From positions 141,507 to 205,506 of the forward strand of contig JAKRSF010000005.1 in assembly GCA_022402445.1 (NCBI GenBank): a stretch of DNA of 64,000 nt, written 5' to 3'. Source of the stretch: Cyanobacteriota bacterium. Lineage in GTDB: Bacteria > Cyanobacteriota > Cyanobacteriia > CACIAM-69d. Of this stretch, positions 60,658-64,000 are shown piece after piece. How positions within the stretch are numbered: the stretch's first letter is position 1; each line of letters starts with the position of its first letter. The translations under genes and the position numbers were made by a program. A model generated the notes under the pieces. That model saw only the letters and a program-made list of their open reading frames with translations. It made no database searches and was not told the origin of the DNA.

Positions 60658-60813
60658 GGGGCTAGGGGGAGGGCCAAGGGCGTTGGGGGCTGGGCGGGGG
60701 AGGGGATCAAGGGCCGTCCATGGCGATCGCGCGGGGGCCGATCGCGAAGGGTTGGATCGATCCATGGCCGCTGGGGAAATGGTAGGCCGTCTATCGTAAA
60801 GATTTGTCTGAAA

Positions 60814-62829
60814 TTATAGCGTTTCCCGTTGATTTTCCTGGGGGGCATTGTCGGGGGCGATCGCGGCCCGGTGTCGATCCGGCAACCAAATTTCAAACGT
60901 ACTGCCCTCGCCGGGGACCGACTGGCACCGCAGTTCCCCCTGATGTTTAGACACAATGATTTCGTAGCTGGTATAGAGGCCAAGCCCCGTCCCCTGGCCC
61001 ACCGGTTTGGTGGTGAAAAAGGGATTGAAGACCTTCGTTTGGGTCGCCTCATCCATCCCCATGCCGTTGTCGTGGATGGCAATACGGACACGATCGCCCA
61101 CCACCGCCGTGCGAATTTCAATCCTCAGGTCCGCGCGATCGCCGCACTCCTGAAGCGCATCAATGGCATTGGTCAGCAGATTCATAAACACCTGGTTAAT
61201 TTCCCCCGCAAAACATTCCACCGGCGGCAACTCCCCATAGATGCGCTGCACCGCGATCGGCGGATAGCTCGGCTCCCGTTCATCGCCCCGCAGGCCCGCC
61301 AACCGCCGCTGGAGAATCAAGAGGGTACTTTCAAGGCCCTCATGCAAATCCACCGGTTTCATGGCCGCCTCATCGAGCCGCGAAAAATTCCGCAGACTCA
61401 GCACAATTTGCTGAATGCGGGTGGTTCCGGCTTCCATGGAGTCCAACAGTTTGAAAAAATCCTCGCGAATAAAGCCGAAATCAATGGCCTTAGCTAGCTC
61501 ATGCACCTCAGGATCGAGGCTTCCATTCATCTCCTTCTGCTTACGTTCATAGAGATCTAATAAATCTAGGAAATACTGCCCATAGTCCCGCGCGGGGGCG
61601 AGATTGCCATGGATGAAACTGATGGGGTTATTGATTTCATGGGCGATGCCCGCCACCAACTGGCCCAAACTGCTCATTTTTTCGTTTTGGATTAGTTGCC
61701 CCTGGGTTTGCTTGAGCTTCCGCAGGGTGGCCACGAGGGAGTCGGCCTTTTCCTGGAGGTGGAGTTCCTTGCGCTGGAGGTCTTCGTTGGCCTGCTGGAG
61801 GGCTTGGGTGCGATCGATGACCCGCTGTTCTAGCTCGTCCTTGGCCCGTTGGAGGGCGCGGATGGCTTGGCGGCGCTCCTGCAACATGGCCATCAGGATC
61901 AAGGTGGTGACGGCGATGACGGCGATGAAGGATTCGAGGTAGATGAGGGATTGGTTGAGGTCCGCTTCTACTAGGGAACTGCGGCCTACGACGGTTCCGG
62001 CGATCGCGGCGAGGCCCATGGCGGCGATCGCGATCGTGGTGACCCGTTCCGAGAAGCGGAAGGCGGACCAGCCCAGCAGGGGCAAGGTGAGATAGGCCAC
62101 GGGATAGCGATCCCAAAAGGCGTAGCGGGTGACCAGGGCCATCGCCAGCAGCCAACTGAGGATTTCTAAATATTTGCCCGGTCCCGGCCCCGCTCCCGAT
62201 CGCCCGGAGCCCAGGATGGCCGAGGGGGTGAGGTTGGGTCCCTGGCGGAAGAGGGCCACGATCGCGGGGGTGACAATCAACACACCGGCGGCATTGGACA
62301 CCCACCAGGTGAGCCATGCGGTCCCCGCGATCGCTCCGGGGAGCCATTGGGCGATCGCCAGGGCTGAAATGCCCACCGTGGCGCTCAGGGCCGAACCGAC
62401 AACCGCGCCGCCCGCCACAAAGGCCAACACCCCCCCGTGGCGATTGAAGGGATAGGTGGTGCGGGCGAATTTTTGGATCAGCCACGCCCCCAGGAGGGGG
62501 GCCAAGGTATTGCCTGTGGCGGTGGCGGCGGCGATCAGCAGGCTCACGGGGGCGGGATCGACAATCACGGAAATGCTGAAGGATCCCAGGGCGATCGCGG
62601 GCCAGACCCGTGGCCCCCGGAGCAGAACCGCCGCAAGGCCAACGCCCGCCGGGATCCAGACCGCCGTCACCTCCCCCGGCAGCAGGGCCACCCGCAGGCC
62701 CAGCAGGCCCAGCAGGCAGTAGGGCACGGCCACCTGGAGGGTCAGCACCAGAAGCTGGAGCCAGGGCCGGAGCCGGGGGGGAACTAGGACTGGGTGGCGA
62801 TCGCGCGATCGGGGCTTCGGGGGGCTCAT
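60814..62829 (-). CDS. MASE1-domain sensor histidine kinase
   Basis: A 671-residue kinase. The N-terminal MASE1-type membrane sensor (about 20-320) has eight or so helices, with the hallmark TAVWIPAGVGLAAVLLRGPR. A coiled coil (RRQAIRALQRAKDELEQRVI, then DRTQALQQANEDLQRKELHL) links it to the kinase: H-box AGIAHEINNPISFIHGN, N-box NQVFMNLLTNAIDALQ, HDNGMGMDEATQTKVFNPFF and GQGTGLGLYTSYEI. Short HATPase type as in cyanobacterial group kinases. No response regulator is adjacent. It follows the TnsC-like gene by about 100 bases on the same strand, so may share its transcript. The ligand is unknown. Confidence 0.9.
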   Translation of the reverse strand: MSPPKPRSRDRHPVLVPPRLRPWLQLLVLTLQVAVPYCLLGLLGLRVALLPGEVTAVWIPAGVGLAAVLLRGPRVWPAIALGSFSISVIVDPAPVSLLIAAATATGNTLAPLLGAWLIQKFARTTYPFNRHGGVLAFVAGGAVVGSALSATVGISALAIAQWLPGAIAGTAWLTWWVSNAAGVLIVTPAIVALFRQGPNLTPSAILGSGRSGAGPGPGKYLEILSWLLAMALVTRYAFWDRYPVAYLTLPLLGWSAFRFSERVTTIAIAAMGLAAIAGTVVGRSSLVEADLNQSLIYLESFIAVIAVTTLILMAMLQERRQAIRALQRAKDELEQRVIDRTQALQQANEDLQRKELHLQEKADSLVATLRKLKQTQGQLIQNEKMSSLGQLVAGIAHEINNPISFIHGNLAPARDYGQYFLDLLDLYERKQKEMNGSLDPEVHELAKAIDFGFIREDFFKLLDSMEAGTTRIQQIVLSLRNFSRLDEAAMKPVDLHEGLESTLLILQRRLAGLRGDEREPSYPPIAVQRIYGELPPVECFAGEINQVFMNLLTNAIDALQECGDRADLRIEIRTAVVGDRVRIAIHDNGMGMDEATQTKVFNPFFTTKPVGQGTGLGLYTSYEIIVSKHQGELRCQSVPGEGSTFEIWLPDRHRAAIAPDNAPQENQRETL

Positions 62830-62933
62830 GGGGACAAGATCGGGGGGAACGAACGACAGGGAGCCAGGTCAAATCAACCGGATCAGGGGGACCGAGGTGC
62901 GCCCAGGGCGATCGGATCGATCCACGGGCTCCC

Positions 62934-63770
62934 CTAATCGCGCCCGGAGCGGTAGTCCTGCACGACCGTTTCGAGGGTGGCCTGGTCCAGGGTCCGCAAC
63001 CCCTGGCGCAAGGCCCGGATCGCCGCCCGCCGCAGGATGCGATCGAGGTGGCCAATGCGCCCATCGCTGGCTTCCATGAGGGTGGGCAACACTTCACGGC
63101 GGCTCAGGTCGGACGGTTCCGGCAGTTTCAAAACCTCCGTTTCCCACCGATCCACCGCCTGGACAAAGGCTTCCCCCTGGAGGGGCGCGAGCCAGTGGCG
63201 CGGCTGAAAGAGGCTAGCGAGCTCCCCATCCTTTGCCAGGAGGCTGGTGAGTTTGGGGGTGCCGATGAGGGTGACGGCCAGGTTGCCCACCTCCGCGAGG
63301 TAGCGCAGTTCCTGCAACAGCCGCAGGGATTGGGCGGTGGCATTGTCCGCCAGCAGGAGCCGCACGCCGCGATCGCCGAGGGCATCAAGGGTGACTTGGC
63401 GCAGGGCCGCGAGGTCAGCGCTGGGGGGGATGGGGCCGTCGAGGCGCTCGAGCAGGTGGCCATAGAGGGTGCGGGCGCTGCACGCGGGGGGTAGGCGCAA
63501 ATGCAGGACGGCGATCGCGTCCCCCTTGGCGGTGCGGGGGCGGTTGCGGAGGGCATAGACTCGGCAGGCGACGGTTTTGCCCGTTTGCGATCGCCCGATC
63601 ACACAGCCGGTGCCCCGCAGCGATCGCTGTTCATCGAGCCAGGTGAAGAGCTCCGCCAGGGCCTCTAGCTCGACGAACTTGGCGGAACTGAGCCGCCGAA
63701 TTTCCCCTTGCAGCCGCTGCAAACGCTCAATTTCCGCCGCAATTTCTTCCTTGGCGCGATCGTCCGTCAT
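62934..63770 (-). CDS. Orphan TnsC/TniB-like AAA+ ATPase (CAST type V-K-like)
   Basis: A 278-residue ATPase resembling TnsC of type V-K CRISPR-associated transposons in length and whole layout: VIGRSQTGKTVACRVYALRN (Walker A GRSQTGKT, 59-66), VRLLLADNATAQSL (Walker B position), LAVTLIGTPKLTSLL, VDRWETEVLKLPEPSDLS and the end GRIGHLDRILRRAAIRALRQ. In active homologues Walker B reads IIDEAD; here the catalytic Glu is Asn (D142, N143), so ATP hydrolysis is doubtful although binding may persist. No tnsB, tniQ, cas12k, transposon end or crRNA lies in the window. ATG 63770 is chosen; the upstream open part is Pro-rich repeat. It may be a domesticated transposon regulator. Confidence 0.8.
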   Translation of the reverse strand: MTDDRAKEEIAAEIERLQRLQGEIRRLSSAKFVELEALAELFTWLDEQRSLRGTGCVIGRSQTGKTVACRVYALRNRPRTAKGDAIAVLHLRLPPACSARTLYGHLLERLDGPIPPSADLAALRQVTLDALGDRGVRLLLADNATAQSLRLLQELRYLAEVGNLAVTLIGTPKLTSLLAKDGELASLFQPRHWLAPLQGEAFVQAVDRWETEVLKLPEPSDLSRREVLPTLMEASDGRIGHLDRILRRAAIRALRQGLRTLDQATLETVVQDYRSGRD

Positions 63771-63889
63771 GGAAAAGTCCCCTTTCGCAGGTGCCACGCG
63801 GGATGAACCCCACCCCCCCTTGCCTATGGTGGTACAGGGGCGGACCCATTGCCCATAATTGCTGGGATGACTCTGCTGCGATGGCTCTG

Positions 63890-63984
63890 GTGGGGGCTGG
63901 GCGGGGATGTCGGCGGGGGCTGGGTGGGGGCTGGGCGGGGATGTCGGTGGGGGCTGGGCGGGGAAACCCACTGGCTTCAACTTA
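63890..63984. repeat. GC-rich tandem repeat upstream of the TnsC-like gene
   Basis: Four GGGGGCTGGG units, three of them continuing CGGGG, two followed by ATGTCGG, with a final CGGGGAAACCCACTGGCTTC and AACTTAAGG. It shares units with the composite repeats at 27.6 and 41.6 kb. The stretch 63771-63889 before it shows no gene. It could affect the TnsC-like gene's promoter region. Confidence 0.65.
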
Positions 63985-64000
63985 AGGAAGTTAGGCTGTA

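Noticed and set aside
61637..63097. A 486-codon minus-strand frame in another phase of the MASE1 kinase region
   Set aside because: It is rich in Pro, Arg and Gly and shows no motif, while the overlapping kinase frame has all H, N and G boxes.
63890..63984. CRISPR-like array beside a CAST-type tnsC
   Set aside because: The GC-rich units have no even spacing, no unique spacers of normal length and also occur elsewhere as single copies. No Cas gene is present.
62934..64000. A complete CRISPR-associated transposon
   Set aside because: Only the TnsC-like gene is seen; tniQ would be expected downstream but the next gene is a sensor kinase, and no tnsB or cas12k fits in the remaining bases.

Overview
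The window comes from a GC-rich cyanobacterium. The HIP1 octamer GCGATCGC is scattered through nearly every gene. The gene content is also cyanobacterial: psb34, a Tic20/Ycf60-family protein, dpsA, a DUF1517 protein, the ClpS adaptor, a group 2 sigma factor, and a kdp operon whose KdpD is cut down to its N-terminal half. No genus is claimed. There is no prophage, CRISPR array or intact insertion sequence. Almost everything looks like chromosomal housekeeping DNA, with a few accessory patches.

Layout. 1-7.2 kb: the 3' end of argJ, tex, a family 2 glycosyltransferase, thiG, psb34, an ethylene-binding-domain diguanylate cyclase with an AT-rich upstream region, and a ribosomal large-subunit pseudouridine synthase. 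7.2-15.8 kb: tRNA-Val(GAC), a pentapeptide-repeat protein, an orphan sugar-ABC permease, a gamma-glutamylcyclotransferase-like protein, pyrR, a GerMN-type lipoprotein, pyrB-holA, a GT61 glycosyltransferase and plsY. 16-24.7 kb: a LuxR-type response regulator, two Uma2 nucleases, an HNH gene overlapping rnc, cinA, a membrane protein facing a [2Fe-2S] protein tail to tail, dpsA and a ParB-family gene. 24.8-30.4 kb: an aldo/keto reductase, a pair of M16 peptidases (one with and one without the zinc motif), Tic20 and rpsF.

30.5-38.6 kb is a potassium-uptake block: kdpA-kdpB-kdpF/G-kdpC-kdpD(N-terminal) on the minus strand, and divergently a histidine kinase plus a NarL-type regulator. HIP1 sites are sparser here than around it. 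38.6-49.7 kb: an ABC exporter, an alpha/beta hydrolase, purM, an rlpA-like gene behind a long leader that may be a c-di-AMP (ydaO-type) riboswitch, a DUF1517 protein, a lipoprotein, a DUF697-type GTPase and a family 4 glycosyltransferase. 49.7-60.7 kb: a sigma factor, infC with an apparent AUC start, two secreted proteins, a 31-residue membrane peptide, cysS, an HlyD-type adaptor, a voltage-gated cation channel, two zinc-ribbon membrane proteins, a DUF2103 protein and clpS. 60.8-64 kb: a MASE1 histidine kinase and a stand-alone TnsC-like ATPase resembling the type V-K CAST regulator.

The items most worth follow-up are the orphan TnsC with an altered Walker B motif, the ethylene-domain GGDEF protein, the possible link between potassium and c-di-AMP (kdp, KdpD Usp domain, rlpA leader), the non-canonical infC start, and the HNH-rnc overlap in a stretch without HIP1.
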